64,000 nt of DNA from Streptomyces sp. TS71-3 (GCF_018327685.1 NZ_BNEL01000001.1:4960001-5024000), one strand, 5' to 3'; counted from the stretch's first letter, positions 9,689 to 19,373 are shown. The notes: generated from the letters alone by a model not told the origin. Numbers and translations are program-made.

Positions 9689-12505
9689 GTGTCACATCAG
9701 ACGGTGGACACCAGCGGTATCGAGGTGCCGGGGCAGGGCCAGCGCCCAGGGCCCCCGGGGGAGGGGACGGGGCGTCAGTTCCTGGGCCGCGTACAGGAGT
9801 TGAGAGACCTCCGCGCCGACGCCGAGGGCACCGGCCTGAACACCCTGGCCGGCCGCAAGGCACCGCGCGCCCGTGTCCTGCTCGTCGTGGGCCGGCCCGG
9901 CTCCGGCCGCACCGCGCTCGCCGAGGAGTTCGTGCGCCAGGTAGCGGACCGTTACCCCGACGGCATCCTGCGAGCCCGGCTGACCGGAGCGGACGGCCGC
10001 CCGGCGCCGCTCGCGGGCGTCGCACGCGACCTGCTCGGCGCCCTCGACCTGCCCGCCGCGCCCGGCGCCGACGAGGACGACCTCACCGGCGAGCTGCGCG
10101 ACGCCCTCGCCACCCGCCGGGTGCTGCTCCTGCTGGACGGCGCCGCCGACGCCGAGCAGGTCGACCTGCTGCTGCCCGACGCCCCTGACAGCCTGGTCGT
10201 CGCCGTCTCCGAGGGCCCGCTGACCGGCATCCCCGACGTACGCCCCTGCACGATCGGCGGCCTCGAGGCGCCCTCCGCCGTGCGCCTGCTGAGCCGCTTC
10301 ACCGGCTCGGTGCGCATCACCTGCGACCCGCAGGCCGCCGATCTGCTCGTCGAGGAGTGCGGCCGGCTGCCCGCGGCCCTCGTCCTCGCCGGCGGCTGGC
10401 TCGCCGCCCGCCCCGGGGCCGCCGTCGCCGACCTCGCCCGCCGGCTGGCCGCCGAGCCCGCCGGCCCCGACGGCTCCGCGCTCCGCCGGATCTTCTCCCT
10501 GGTCCACGCCGACCTGCCGGGGCCCATGGCACGCGTGCTGCGGCTGCTCAGCGTCACCCCGGCCGGGCTCGCCGACCCGCACACCGCGTCCGCCCTCGCC
10601 GGCTGCTCGGTCCCCGACGCCCACACCGCCCTGGACGACCTGGCCGCCCGCGGCCTGCTGCGGCGGCTGGACTCCCCGCTTCCGCAGTACGTGGCCCCCG
10701 ACTGCCTGCTGCCCCTGCTCCACCGCCTCGCCGAGGCCCACGACCGCCCCGCCGAACTCCAGCTCGCCCGGGCCCGCCTGCTGGAGCGGACCGTACGCCT
10801 CCTGGGGTCCTGCCGCGCCGCCGCCGAGCCCGCGGGCTCCGCCGCCCGCAAGAAGGCTTCCGAACTGCCCGCCGCCCTGCGCTTCCCCAGTGCCACCGCC
10901 GCCCGGCGCTGGCTGGAGATCCGGCAGCCCGCGCTGCTCGCCGCCGCCGAGGCCGCGGTCGCCGACGGCGGCCTCGACACCCTGGCGCGCCGGCTGATGG
11001 CGGCCCTGGTGAGGGCACTCGTCGCGCACCGCGGCACGGAGGAGGCCGCCGGCGAGCTGTACGGCATCCACGAGCTCGTCCTGAGCGTCGCCGAGCGCCG
11101 CGGCCTGCACCGCGAGCAGGCCGCGGCGCTGCTGAACATCGCCGACCTGGACGCCCGCACCGGCCGGACCCCGGCCGCGCTCGCCCGCTACCGGGCCGCG
11201 CTGGAGGCCGGGCGCCTGGCCGACGACCCGTACGCCACCGGGCGCGCCATGGAGTCCCTCGGCGGCGCCCACCAGGAGCTGGGGGACTGGCAGCGGGCCG
11301 CCGACTGGTTCGCCCGCGCCCTGGCCCGGCGGCTGGCCCGCGACGAGCGCTCAGACGCGGCCCGGCTCTACGGCCGTCTGGCGGCCGCGCAGAGCCTCGG
11401 CGGACGGTACCCGGAGGCGTTGCGGAGCTGGCGCGCGGCCGTGGCCGGTCACCGCAACGCGGGCGACCTGGCCGGGCAGGCACGCGCGATGAGCGAGCTG
11501 GCGCGGGTGCAGGAGCATGCGGGCCAGTACGAGGAGTCACTGCGCACCTGCCGCGAGGCCGTGGAGTGGGCACGCCAGGCGCGCGACGAGCGGTTGCAGG
11601 CGGCGCTCCAGCTCCGGCTGGCCGACACCTTCGCGCGCCTCGGCGACCCGGCTGCGGCCGGCCTCCACCGGCAGGCCGCCGAGCGCATGCTCGGCCGGGA
11701 GCTCTCCGGCGCCGCCGACGTCCTGGACGCGGCGGAGCTCTCGCCCGGGACCGCGCAGGACGACACGCCGGACCTGGCAGATCCCCGCGACATGCCGGAG
11801 CAGGCAGGACAGGGTGCCACGCAGGCCCCGGCGGCGCCCGACGAGGATCCCGAACCGCTCGCCGGGTACGCCCCCGGTGCGGACGGGCCGGAAGCTTCGG
11901 AGCCCTCCCGCGGGTCGGGACCGGGCGCTTCGGAGCCCTCCGACGGGTCAGAGCTGAAAGCTCCTGAACCCTCCGACAGGTCCGAGCTGAGAACTCCGGA
12001 ACGCTCCGACAGGTTCGAACCGGAAGCTCCCGAGCCCTCCGACCGGTCCGAACCGGAAGCTCCCGAGCCGCGAGCCTCCGACCCCCGGACCCCCGAGACG
12101 GCGCCCTCCGTCCCGGCCGCACCCGACGCACCCCCCTCACCGGACGTGCCGGCCACCCCCGGGATGCGGGCCACCCCCGACACGCAGCCGTCACCAGCCA
12201 CCCCCGACATGTCGGACCCGGAGAGCGACGGAGCCCGTGGAACCCACGGGACCCACGGGACCCACGCAATCCCCGAACCCCCCGCCGGCACAGAAGCCCC
12301 CCGCGCCCCCGGCGCGGCCGCCTCCGCCACCCCGGACGACGCGGAAGCGGAAGCCGCCGGGACCCCCGGGGTGCCCGGTGCCGTCGCCCCGCCGGCCCAA
12401 TCCGACCGCGCCTCCGCCGCCGGACGCGCCGTCCGCCCGGACACCCCGCACGTACCCGGGCCTGCCACGGGCGAGCGGGACCCGGAGGAGCAGCGTCGGC
12501 CCTGA
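9689..12505 (+). CDS. STAND-type (NB-ARC-like) ATPase with TPRs and repetitive acidic/proline tail
   Basis: Large regulator-like protein of about 938 aa. After a Gly/Pro-rich start, FLGRVQELRDL leads into a P-loop LLVVGRPGSGRTALAEEF (residues ~67-84), a Walker B LLLLDGAADA, and a winged-helix-like segment with SVTPAGLADPHTASALAG. Residues ~440-640 hold tetratricopeptide repeats (ALARYRAALEAG, ADWFARALARR, ALRSWRAAVAGHR, SLRTCREAVEWA). The last ~230 residues are low-complexity and contain a 33-bp tandem repeat. GTG 9689 follows GGGAG by 8 nt; the 37 codons before it lack protein character. A TAGGCT hexamer near 9622 may be its -10. The family suggests signal-responsive oligomerisation; ligand and output are unknown. 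Confidence 0.8.
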   Translation: MSHQTVDTSGIEVPGQGQRPGPPGEGTGRQFLGRVQELRDLRADAEGTGLNTLAGRKAPRARVLLVVGRPGSGRTALAEEFVRQVADRYPDGILRARLTGADGRPAPLAGVARDLLGALDLPAAPGADEDDLTGELRDALATRRVLLLLDGAADAEQVDLLLPDAPDSLVVAVSEGPLTGIPDVRPCTIGGLEAPSAVRLLSRFTGSVRITCDPQAADLLVEECGRLPAALVLAGGWLAARPGAAVADLARRLAAEPAGPDGSALRRIFSLVHADLPGPMARVLRLLSVTPAGLADPHTASALAGCSVPDAHTALDDLAARGLLRRLDSPLPQYVAPDCLLPLLHRLAEAHDRPAELQLARARLLERTVRLLGSCRAAAEPAGSAARKKASELPAALRFPSATAARRWLEIRQPALLAAAEAAVADGGLDTLARRLMAALVRALVAHRGTEEAAGELYGIHELVLSVAERRGLHREQAAALLNIADLDARTGRTPAALARYRAALEAGRLADDPYATGRAMESLGGAHQELGDWQRAADWFARALARRLARDERSDAARLYGRLAAAQSLGGRYPEALRSWRAAVAGHRNAGDLAGQARAMSELARVQEHAGQYEESLRTCREAVEWARQARDERLQAALQLRLADTFARLGDPAAAGLHRQAAERMLGRELSGAADVLDAAELSPGTAQDDTPDLADPRDMPEQAGQGATQAPAAPDEDPEPLAGYAPGADGPEASEPSRGSGPGASEPSDGSELKAPEPSDRSELRTPERSDRFEPEAPEPSDRSEPEAPEPRASDPRTPETAPSVPAAPDAPPSPDVPATPGMRATPDTQPSPATPDMSDPESDGARGTHGTHGTHAIPEPPAGTEAPRAPGAAASATPDDAEAEAAGTPGVPGAVAPPAQSDRASAAGRAVRPDTPHVPGPATGERDPEEQRRP
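11894..12066 (+). repeat. 33-bp in-frame minisatellite in STAND protein tail
   Basis: Five degenerate 33-bp units from 11894 (11-residue units: ASEPSRGSGPG, ASEPSDGSELK, APEPSDRSELR, TPERSDRFEPE, APEPSDRSEPE) plus a partial sixth. A separate 9-bp repeat encoding GTHGTHGTH lies near 12238-12264. Confidence 0.85.
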
Positions 12506-12696
12506 CATGCCATGCTCAACCTAAGAAATCAGGAGCACATCGCGAGCGCGTTGATGTATTGAAAGGATAGACACGGGGAAATCCTTCATTAGACTGGCTC
12601 TGCCGTGGTGACAGCGGCGTCTTCCGTGATGCACCGATATGCCCCGGTGTGTTGTATTCGTTCCAAGAGCCCCCGAGTCAAGGACCGTGATCGACG

Positions 12697-13812
12697 ATGA
12701 AGGTCGGCATCCCCCGCGAGGTCAAGAACAACGAGTTCCGCGTGGCCCTCACCCCCGCCGGCGCTCATGAACTGGTCCGCAACGGCCACCAGGTCCTCAT
12801 CGAGCGGAACGCCGGTGCGGGCTCCTCGATCACGGACGACGAGTACATCGCCGCGGGCGCCCGGATCGTGGACACCGCCGACGAGGTCTGGGCCGCCGCC
12901 GACCTGCTGCTCAAGGTCAAGGAGCCGATCGCGGAGGAGTACCACCGGCTCCGCAAGGACCAGACGCTCTTCACCTACCTGCACCTGGCCGCGTCCAAGG
13001 AGTGCACGGACGCCCTGCTCGACTCCGGCACCACCGCCATCGCCTACGAGACGGTGGAGCTGCCGGACCGGTCGCTGCCGCTGCTCGCGCCGATGTCCGA
13101 GGTGGCCGGCCGGCTCGCGCCCCAGGTCGGCGCCTACCACCTGATGCGCCCGGGCGGCGGTCGCGGCGTGCTCCCCGGCGGCGTGCCGGGTGTCCTGGCC
13201 GGCCGGGCCGTCGTCATCGGCGGCGGCGTCTCCGGGTGGAACGCCGCGCAGATCGCCGTCGGCATGGGCTTCCACGTGACGCTGCTGGACAAGGACATCC
13301 ACAAGCTCAAGGAGGCCGACCGGATCTTCGGCACCAGGATCCAGACCGTGGTCTCCAACGCCCTCGAACTGGAGAAGGCCTGCCTCGCCGCCGACCTCGT
13401 CATCGGGGCCGTGCTCATCCCGGGCGCCAAGGCGCCGAAACTGGTCAGCAACGAGCTGGTCTCGCGGATGAAGCCGGGAAGTGTCCTTGTCGACATCGCG
13501 ATCGACCAGGGTGGCTGCTTCGAGGACTCCCGGCCCACCACGCACGCCGACCCGACCTTCCCGGTGCACGAGTCGCTGCTGTACTGCGTCGCGAACATGC
13601 CCGGCGCCGTTCCGAACACCTCGACCTACGCCCTGACGAACGCCACGCTCCCGTACGTGGTGGAGCTCGCGAACAACGGCTGGGCCGAGGCGCTGCGCCG
13701 CAACCCCGCCCTGGCCAGGGGGCTCAACACCCACGAGGGCGAGGTCGTCCACAAGGAGGTCGCGGAGGCGCACGGCCTGGCGCACGTCGAACTCGCCGAG
13801 CTGCTCGCCTGA
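12697..13812 (+). CDS. ald: alanine dehydrogenase
   Basis: NAD-dependent interconversion of L-alanine and pyruvate plus ammonia. 371 aa, the standard length. Substrate residues are in place: Arg15 in [10 protein letters not shown], Lys75 in LLKVKEP, His96 in TYLHLAAS. The Rossmann motif [16 protein letters not shown] is near residue 170 and [11 protein letters not shown] carries the catalytic Asp at about 270. AAGGA lies upstream of ATG 12697 at slightly long spacing. The 190-bp gap before it is AT-richer than the neighbours and probably holds the promoter. A 14-bp hairpin follows about 100 bp after the stop. Confidence 0.97.
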   Translation: MKVGIPREVKNNEFRVALTPAGAHELVRNGHQVLIERNAGAGSSITDDEYIAAGARIVDTADEVWAAADLLLKVKEPIAEEYHRLRKDQTLFTYLHLAASKECTDALLDSGTTAIAYETVELPDRSLPLLAPMSEVAGRLAPQVGAYHLMRPGGGRGVLPGGVPGVLAGRAVVIGGGVSGWNAAQIAVGMGFHVTLLDKDIHKLKEADRIFGTRIQTVVSNALELEKACLAADLVIGAVLIPGAKAPKLVSNELVSRMKPGSVLVDIAIDQGGCFEDSRPTTHADPTFPVHESLLYCVANMPGAVPNTSTYALTNATLPYVVELANNGWAEALRRNPALARGLNTHEGEVVHKEVAEAHGLAHVELAELLA

Positions 13813-13914
13813 CGCACGCGCTCCTCGGCTCCGGGTCCCAGCCGCGCTCCTCGGCCGCCCCGGATCGCCGCCGCGCCACGCCGCGGGCGTCAACGTCCCG
13901 CGTCAACACGCCCA

Positions 13915-13948
13915 CGCCGCCGGATCCCGTCCCGGGGATCCGGCGGCG
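13915..13948 (+). terminator. hairpin downstream of ald
   Basis: Perfect 14-bp arms CGCCGCCGGATCCC (13915-13928) and complement (13935-13948), 6-nt loop. No T-run. The rest of the 13813-14240 gap holds the parA-like promoter region. Confidence 0.6.
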
Positions 13949-14138
13949 GTCGTTCGGATGTGTGGCGCGCCACTGCGCGATCATTCCGATGATGTTCGCT
14001 CTGGGCGTGCTCAACTCGCCTCGAACGTAACCCTTTAACCGATTCGCACACCCGTGAAGGCCGGTGAACGCCTGCTGTGCGCCCTTGACAGAGGGGTGTT
14101 CGGTTGCCGACACATCCGCGCCGGTCCAGCGGATTGTG

Positions 14139-14168
14139 TTGCTGCGGACCGGTGACACGCCATAGAGT
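14139..14168 (+). promoter_or_regulatory. candidate promoter of parA-like gene
   Basis: TTGCTG (14139-14144), 18-bp spacer, TAGAGT (14163-14168), a sigma-HrdB-like pair about 70 bp before the start codon. Confidence 0.45.
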
Positions 14169-14240
14169 CGCCAACCGTCGGCATGGTGCCACGCTGACCT
14201 ATAGAGAAATTTCCTGGTCACCAAGGAGGTAAGACGACTT

Positions 14241-15431
14241 GTGAACGAGTCGACATTTTCTCCCGGGGGTGGGCAACCAGGAATGCCTGTGGGGGCCCAG
14301 CGCCTCGCGGGATTTGATGCTGTCGGCTCCGTAAGCTCCGTTGCGGTACGCACCTTCGCAGCCCACCAGAGTCCTCAGGCGACCCCGCCGCAGGCACAGA
14401 CAGCACACCAGAGCATGGATGGCCATCACGTGAACGCCATGGCCGGCGACCGGAGTGGTGACAACCGCGGCCACTTCGCCGACTACGATGACCTGCCCGA
14501 AGGGCACTTCTACGACCCCGACGCCGAGTACGAGCCGGATCCGGAGTACGCGGCGACGCTCGCGCCGGACGCGGCCCGCCAGCGTCGCGAACGAGTCGGC
14601 CCGACGGGTCGGCCGCTGCCGTACTTCCCGATCCCCGGCCCGCTGACCGACCACGGCCCGGCCAAGATCATCGCGATGTGCAACCAGAAGGGCGGCGTCG
14701 GCAAGACCACGTCGACCATCAACCTGGGTGCCGCGCTGGCCGAGTACGGACGGCGTGTCCTGCTCGTCGACTTCGATCCGCAGGGCGCGCTCTCGGTCGG
14801 CCTCGGCGTCAATCCGATGGAGCTCGACCTCACGGTCTACAACCTCCTCATGGAGCGCGGCATGGCCGCCGACGAGGTGCTCCTGAAGACCGCCGTGCCG
14901 AACATGGACCTGCTGCCGAGCAACATCGACCTGTCGGCGGCGGAAGTGCAGCTGGTGTCCGAGGTGGCCCGCGAGTCGACCCTCCAGCGCGCCCTGAAGC
15001 CGCTGATGGCCGACTACGACTTCATCGTCATCGACTGCCAGCCGTCCCTCGGCCTGCTGACCGTGAACGCTCTGACGGCCGCCCACAAGGTGATCGTGCC
15101 CCTGGAGTGCGAGTTCTTCGCGCTGCGCGGTGTGGCGCTGCTCACCGAGACCATCGAGAAGGTCCAGGAGCGGCTGAACCCGGAGCTCGAACTCGACGGC
15201 ATCCTCGCCACCATGTACGACTCCCGTACGGTGCACAGCCGCGAGGTGCTCGCGCGGGTCGTCGAGGCCTTCGACGACCACGTGTACCACACGGTCATCG
15301 GCCGTACCGTGCGCTTCCCCGAGACCACGGTCGCCGGCGAGCCGATCACCACCTACGCCTCCAACTCCGTCGGCGCCGCCGCGTATCGCCAGCTCGCCAG
15401 GGAGGTGCTCGCCCGGTGTCACGCCGAGTGA
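14241..15431 (+). CDS. ParA/Soj-family ATPase (second ParA-like, next to condensin genes)
   Basis: Walker-type ATPase of the chromosome/plasmid partition family. After a ~135-residue Gly/Gln-rich and acidic N-terminal extension, the deviant Walker A CNQKGGVGKTTS is at residues ~146-157. Then come the Walker A' motif VLLVDFDPQGALS, Walker B DYDFIVIDCQPSLG and the C-terminal VPLECEFFALRGV. GTG 14241 follows a strong AAGGAGGT. The stop overlaps the next gene, whose C-terminus looks like a ribbon-helix-helix DNA-binding domain, and then come scpA and scpB. That suggests a role in chromosome organisation or segregation distinct from the oriC parAB. The long N-terminal extension is unusual for Soj. 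Confidence 0.9.
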   Translation: MNESTFSPGGGQPGMPVGAQRLAGFDAVGSVSSVAVRTFAAHQSPQATPPQAQTAHQSMDGHHVNAMAGDRSGDNRGHFADYDDLPEGHFYDPDAEYEPDPEYAATLAPDAARQRRERVGPTGRPLPYFPIPGPLTDHGPAKIIAMCNQKGGVGKTTSTINLGAALAEYGRRVLLVDFDPQGALSVGLGVNPMELDLTVYNLLMERGMAADEVLLKTAVPNMDLLPSNIDLSAAEVQLVSEVARESTLQRALKPLMADYDFIVIDCQPSLGLLTVNALTAAHKVIVPLECEFFALRGVALLTETIEKVQERLNPELELDGILATMYDSRTVHSREVLARVVEAFDDHVYHTVIGRTVRFPETTVAGEPITTYASNSVGAAAYRQLAREVLARCHAE

Positions 15432-16099
15432 GTCTGCCGGGGGCCGACGAACTGTTCCGTACCACCGGGGGAATGGCGCTCCAGGCGTCATCCCCGAGGC
15501 GTCAGGCCAACGGCGAACCACGCGTGCCGCCACCCGCGGGCGAGAGCGACGAGACCGCGGCCAAGGACGGCGGGTCGCGCGACGGGGCACAGCACACGGA
15601 CACCGAGCAGGACGGGGCCGCCCCGGAGGGCGGGAACGCGGGGAACGACGACGCCGAGGACGCCGAGCACGGCACGGCTGAGCCCGACCAGGGCGCGGGG
15701 GAGTCGCGCAGGCGCCTCGCGGAGCGGCCCGCAGAGGACGAGGGGGCCGAGGGGCGGCGTGCGCGCCGCGAGACGCAGGACGGCCCGCCCGGGGCCGCCC
15801 GGGGGGCCGGACAGCAGGGGCGTACGGCGAACCCGGCGGCACAGGAGCAGGCCCGGGGGCGCGGCCGCACGGCCGGACGCAGGCCGAGCGGGCGCGAGCG
15901 GCACGACGAGAAGATCACGGTCTACGTGTCGGCCGAGGAGCTGATGGACCTCGAACACGCGCGACTGGTGCTGCGCGGTGAGCACGGTCTCGCGGTGGAC
16001 CGCGGGCGGATCGTGCGGGAGGCCGTCGCCGTGGTCCTCGCCGACCTGGAGTCGCGCGGGGACGCGAGCATTCTCGTGCGGCGGCTGCGGGGGCGGTAG
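15416..16099 (+). CDS. putative ribbon-helix-helix partner of the ParA-like ATPase
   Basis: 227 aa. Residues 1-165 are low-complexity, rich in Glu, Asp, Gly, Arg and Pro, and look disordered. The last ~60 residues are compact (KITVYVSAEELMDLEHARLV, then GRIVREAVAVVLADLE), which resembles the strand-helix-helix of ribbon-helix-helix DNA-binding proteins such as ParA partners on plasmids. GTG 15416 has GGGAGG 8 nt upstream and overlaps the parA-like stop by 16 nt; GTG 15428 (GTGA overlap) is an alternative start. The tight overlap argues for a complex with the ATPase. DNA binding is inferred from the helix pattern only. Confidence 0.75.
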   Translation: MSRRVSLPGADELFRTTGGMALQASSPRRQANGEPRVPPPAGESDETAAKDGGSRDGAQHTDTEQDGAAPEGGNAGNDDAEDAEHGTAEPDQGAGESRRRLAERPAEDEGAEGRRARRETQDGPPGAARGAGQQGRTANPAAQEQARGRGRTAGRRPSGRERHDEKITVYVSAEELMDLEHARLVLRGEHGLAVDRGRIVREAVAVVLADLESRGDASILVRRLRGR

Positions 16100-16141
16100 G
16101 CGGTACCCTGTGGGGCCCGCCCTCCGCCTACTGGAACGTTG

Positions 16142-17584
16142 ATGAGCTCGGACGATGCAGAGTCGCCGCCTTCCGGCGCGGGACGCCCCGGCAGGGCGAG
16201 GCGGATGCTGGGCAGGGGGCCCGGGGCCGCACCGGTGCCGCGCGCTCCCGCCCACGCGCCGGACGGCCACGAGCTGGACAACCACGAGCCCGACGGGCCC
16301 GATGAGCCCCAGGAGCCGGTCGGCGCGCCCGAGGGCGAGCAGGAGCCCGATGCGCCCGAGCAGGAGCCTGTCGCCGCGCCCGGGCCCGGGTTCGGCCCAG
16401 AGCCCGGCGCCGGTCCGCAACCGGACTCCGGGGACGGCCCGTTGCGGTCCATCGAGGACGGCCCGCCGGGATACGCCGGGGACAGCCCGCTGAGGGATTC
16501 CGGGGAGGGCTCGTTGCGGGAGCCCGGGGACAGCCTCCCGAGCGTGCCCGAGCAGCCCGGTCCCGACACCGCTCCGGTACCCGAGCCCGACGCCGTGCAA
16601 GGGCCCCCTGCGGCTCCGGAGCCCGCCGCCACGGCCGTCCCCGTCCCCGGCGAGAGCCCCCAGGAGGCTGCCGACGACGGCGTCTTCAAGGTCCGGCTGG
16701 TGAACTTCGAGGGCCCGTTCGACCTGCTGCTGCAGCTCATCTCCAAGCACAAGATGGACGTCACCGAGGTGGCGCTGTCGAAGGTCACCGACGAGTTCAT
16801 GGCGCACATCAGGGCCATGGGGCCGGACTGGAACCTCGACGAGACCACCGAGTTCCTGGTGGTCGCCGCCACCCTGCTGGACCTCAAGGCGGCCCGGCTG
16901 CTGCCCGCCGCCGAGGTCGAGGACGAGGCCGACCTCGCGCTGCTGGAGGCGCGGGACCTGCTGTTCGCGAGGCTGCTGCAGTACCGCGCGTACAAGCAGA
17001 TCGCGGACATCTTCACCGGCCGGATGGACGCCGAGGCCAGCCGCCACCCGCGCACCGTCGGCCTCGAACCCCACCACGCCGAGCTGCTGCCCGACGTCGT
17101 CATCAGCATCGGCCCCGAGGGCTTCGCCAAGCTCGCCGTGAAGGCGATGCAGCCCAAGCCCGTGCCGCAGGTCTACGTCGACCACATCCACGCCCCGCTG
17201 GTGAGCGTCGTCGAGCAGGCCGAGGTGGTCGTGGCGCGGCTGCGCAAGGAGGGCGAGGCGAGCTTCCGCGACCTCGTGGCGGACGCCCCGGACACCCTCA
17301 CCGTGGTCGCCCGCTTCCTCGCGCTGCTGGAGCTCTACCGTGAGAAGGCCGTGGGGCTCGACCAGGACGAGGCGCTGGGCGAGCTGATCGTGCGCTGGAC
17401 GGGCGGTGAAGGCGACGTCCGGCCGCAGGTCACCGACGAGTTCGACAGGGCGCCCGACCTCCCGGAGGACAAGGCCGGGGGCAAGGGCGGGGGCAAGGGC
17501 GGGACGGCCGGGAACGGCGACGACGCCAATGACGGCGGCGGCGACGACGGCAACGCGGACGAGAACGGCGAGGACACCGCATGA
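16142..17584 (+). CDS. scpA: segregation and condensation protein A
   Basis: Kleisin subunit of the SMC-ScpAB condensin, which compacts and helps segregate the chromosome. Kleisin N-domain begins near residue 180 with FKVRLVNFEGPFDLLLQLI, followed by TEFLVVAATLLDLKAARLLP and LLQYRAYKQIADIF. The C-terminal winged helix carries ASFRDLVADAPDTLTVVARFLALLELYREKAV. The first ~178 residues are a Pro/Glu/Gly-rich extension absent from Bacillus ScpA, and the C-terminus has a Gly/Asp tail. ATG 16142 is preceded in frame by TTG 16139. The stop overlaps scpB (ATGA). Confidence 0.93.
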   Translation: MSSDDAESPPSGAGRPGRARRMLGRGPGAAPVPRAPAHAPDGHELDNHEPDGPDEPQEPVGAPEGEQEPDAPEQEPVAAPGPGFGPEPGAGPQPDSGDGPLRSIEDGPPGYAGDSPLRDSGEGSLREPGDSLPSVPEQPGPDTAPVPEPDAVQGPPAAPEPAATAVPVPGESPQEAADDGVFKVRLVNFEGPFDLLLQLISKHKMDVTEVALSKVTDEFMAHIRAMGPDWNLDETTEFLVVAATLLDLKAARLLPAAEVEDEADLALLEARDLLFARLLQYRAYKQIADIFTGRMDAEASRHPRTVGLEPHHAELLPDVVISIGPEGFAKLAVKAMQPKPVPQVYVDHIHAPLVSVVEQAEVVVARLRKEGEASFRDLVADAPDTLTVVARFLALLELYREKAVGLDQDEALGELIVRWTGGEGDVRPQVTDEFDRAPDLPEDKAGGKGGGKGGTAGNGDDANDGGGDDGNADENGEDTA

Positions 17585-18270
17585 GCACGCGTACGGACAC
17601 CGGACGGGCCGGGGCCACCAGCGGCGAGGACGCCGACGCGCCCCCCGCGGGCCTGGCCGCCGTGGCGGAACTCGACCTCAAGCCGGCCCTGGAGGCCGTC
17701 CTCATGGTCGTCGACGAGCCCGCCACCGAGGAGCACCTGGCGAAGATCCTCCAGCGGCCGCGGCGGGGGATCGCGGACGCGCTGCAGGAACTCGCCGACG
17801 AGTACACGGTGCAGGGCCGCGGCTTCGAGCTGCGGCTCGTGGCCGGTGGCTGGCGGTTCTACACCCGGCCCGAGTACGCGGCCGCCGTCGAGGGGTTCGT
17901 CCTGGACGGCCAGCAGGCCCGGCTCACCCAGGCCGCCCTGGAGACCCTCGCCGTGGTCGCCTACCGCCAGCCCGTCAGCCGATCCCGGGTCTCCGCGGTG
18001 CGCGGGGTGAACTGCGACGGCGTCATGCGCACGCTGCTCCAGAGGGGCCTCATCGAGGAGGCGGGCACGGAACCCGAAACAGGTGCGATCCTGTACAGGA
18101 CGACGAACTACTTTCTGGAGCGCATGGGCCTGCGCGGCCTGGACGAGCTCCCGGAGCTCGCACCCTTCCTCCCGGAGGCGGAGGCCATCGAGGCCGACAC
18201 CCAGGAAGGCGTGCCGTCGTTCGATCCGGATGCTCCGGACACCGACGACACACACGATGCAGACGACTAG
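17581..18270 (+). CDS. scpB: segregation and condensation protein B
   Basis: Second accessory subunit of the SMC condensin; a dimer that binds the ScpA linker. Two winged-helix domains are visible: LKPALEAVLMVVDEPATEEHLAKIL at residues ~30-55 and QAALETLAVVAYRQPVSRS with RGVNCDGVMRTLLQRGLIEE at ~120-165, a highly conserved ScpB signature. The C-terminus is acidic. 229 aa. ATG overlaps the scpA stop, so the two are translationally coupled. rluB follows 11 bp downstream, giving a five-gene run from the parA-like gene. Confidence 0.95.
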   Translation: MSTRTDTGRAGATSGEDADAPPAGLAAVAELDLKPALEAVLMVVDEPATEEHLAKILQRPRRGIADALQELADEYTVQGRGFELRLVAGGWRFYTRPEYAAAVEGFVLDGQQARLTQAALETLAVVAYRQPVSRSRVSAVRGVNCDGVMRTLLQRGLIEEAGTEPETGAILYRTTNYFLERMGLRGLDELPELAPFLPEAEAIEADTQEGVPSFDPDAPDTDDTHDADD

Positions 18271-18281
18271 ACGGAACCGTG

Positions 18282-19373
18282 ATGCGAAGCAGTGGCAGGA
18301 ACGGCGGCGGGGGCCGCAGCGGCGGCCGTGACGGCGGCCGGCAGGACAACCGCGGGGCGGCCGGAGGCCGCGGCAGGCAGCCGCGCTCGGGCACCCCACG
18401 CCCCGAGGAACGCCGGTACGACCGCCCCGGAACAGGAGGGACGGGCGGCGCCGGGACGGGCGGGCAGAGGTCAGGCGCGGGCAAGTCCAAGCCCGGTACC
18501 GGCCAGCCCGGTGCGGGCAAGGGCCGCGGGCGCGGCAGCACGCCGGCCCGCTCCCGCGAGTACGAGGCCCAGCTCGAACAGCGCAACCGCGACCGGTACG
18601 CCGAGAAGGCGGCCACCAGGCGGGCCCCCGCCCAGGGCGCGCAGAGCGACCAGGAGGGCGAGCGGCTCCAGAAGGTGCTGGCCCGCGCCGGATACGGCTC
18701 ACGGCGCGCCTGCGAGGAGCTGATCGAGCAAGCCCGTGTCGAGGTCAACGGCCGGATCGTCGTGGAGCAGGGCCTGCGCGTCGACCCGGTGAAGGACGAG
18801 ATCAGGGTCGACGGGCTCACCGTCGCCACGCAGTCGTACCAGTTCTTCTCGCTGAACAAGCCCGCGGGCGTGGTCTCCACCATGGAGGACCCCGAGGGGC
18901 GGCAGTGCCTCGGCGACTACGTCACCAACCGCGAGACCCGGCTCTTCCACGTCGGCCGGCTCGACACCGAGACCGAGGGCGTCATCCTGCTCACCAACCA
19001 CGGCGAGCTGGCCCACCGCCTCACCCACCCGCGGTACGGCGTGCGCAAGACCTACCTGGCAGCGATCCAGGGCCCCATTCCGCGGGACCTCGGCAAGCGC
19101 CTCAAGGACGGCGTCCAGCTCGACGACGGGTACGCGCGCGCCGACCACTTCCGGGTGGTCGAGCAGACCGGCAAGAACTACCTCGTCGAGGTGGTCCTGC
19201 ACGAGGGGCGCAAGCACATCGTGCGCCGGATGCTCTCCGAGGCGGGCTTCCCCGTGGACAAGCTGGTGCGGACGGCCTTCGGCCCCATCACCCTCGGCGA
19301 CCAGAAGTCGGGCTGGCTGCGGCGGTTGTCGAACACCGAGGTGGGGATGCTGATGCGCGAGGTGGAGCTGTAG
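18282..19373 (+). CDS. rluB: 23S rRNA pseudouridine synthase, RluB family
   Basis: Converts a uridine of 23S rRNA (U2605 in E. coli numbering for RluB) to pseudouridine. The first ~120 residues are Gly/Arg/Ser-rich and probably disordered RNA-contacting extension. An S4 domain follows (RLQKVLARAGYGSRRACEEL, RVEVNGRIV), then the RsuA-type catalytic domain with the Asp in HVGRLDTETEGVILLTNHG and a C-terminal EGRKHIVRRML. 363 aa from ATG 18282, with GTG 18279 in frame just before it. A 10-bp hairpin follows the stop. The scpB-rluB neighbourhood is common in Gram-positive bacteria. Confidence 0.92.
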   Translation: MRSSGRNGGGGRSGGRDGGRQDNRGAAGGRGRQPRSGTPRPEERRYDRPGTGGTGGAGTGGQRSGAGKSKPGTGQPGAGKGRGRGSTPARSREYEAQLEQRNRDRYAEKAATRRAPAQGAQSDQEGERLQKVLARAGYGSRRACEELIEQARVEVNGRIVVEQGLRVDPVKDEIRVDGLTVATQSYQFFSLNKPAGVVSTMEDPEGRQCLGDYVTNRETRLFHVGRLDTETEGVILLTNHGELAHRLTHPRYGVRKTYLAAIQGPIPRDLGKRLKDGVQLDDGYARADHFRVVEQTGKNYLVEVVLHEGRKHIVRRMLSEAGFPVDKLVRTAFGPITLGDQKSGWLRRLSNTEVGMLMREVEL

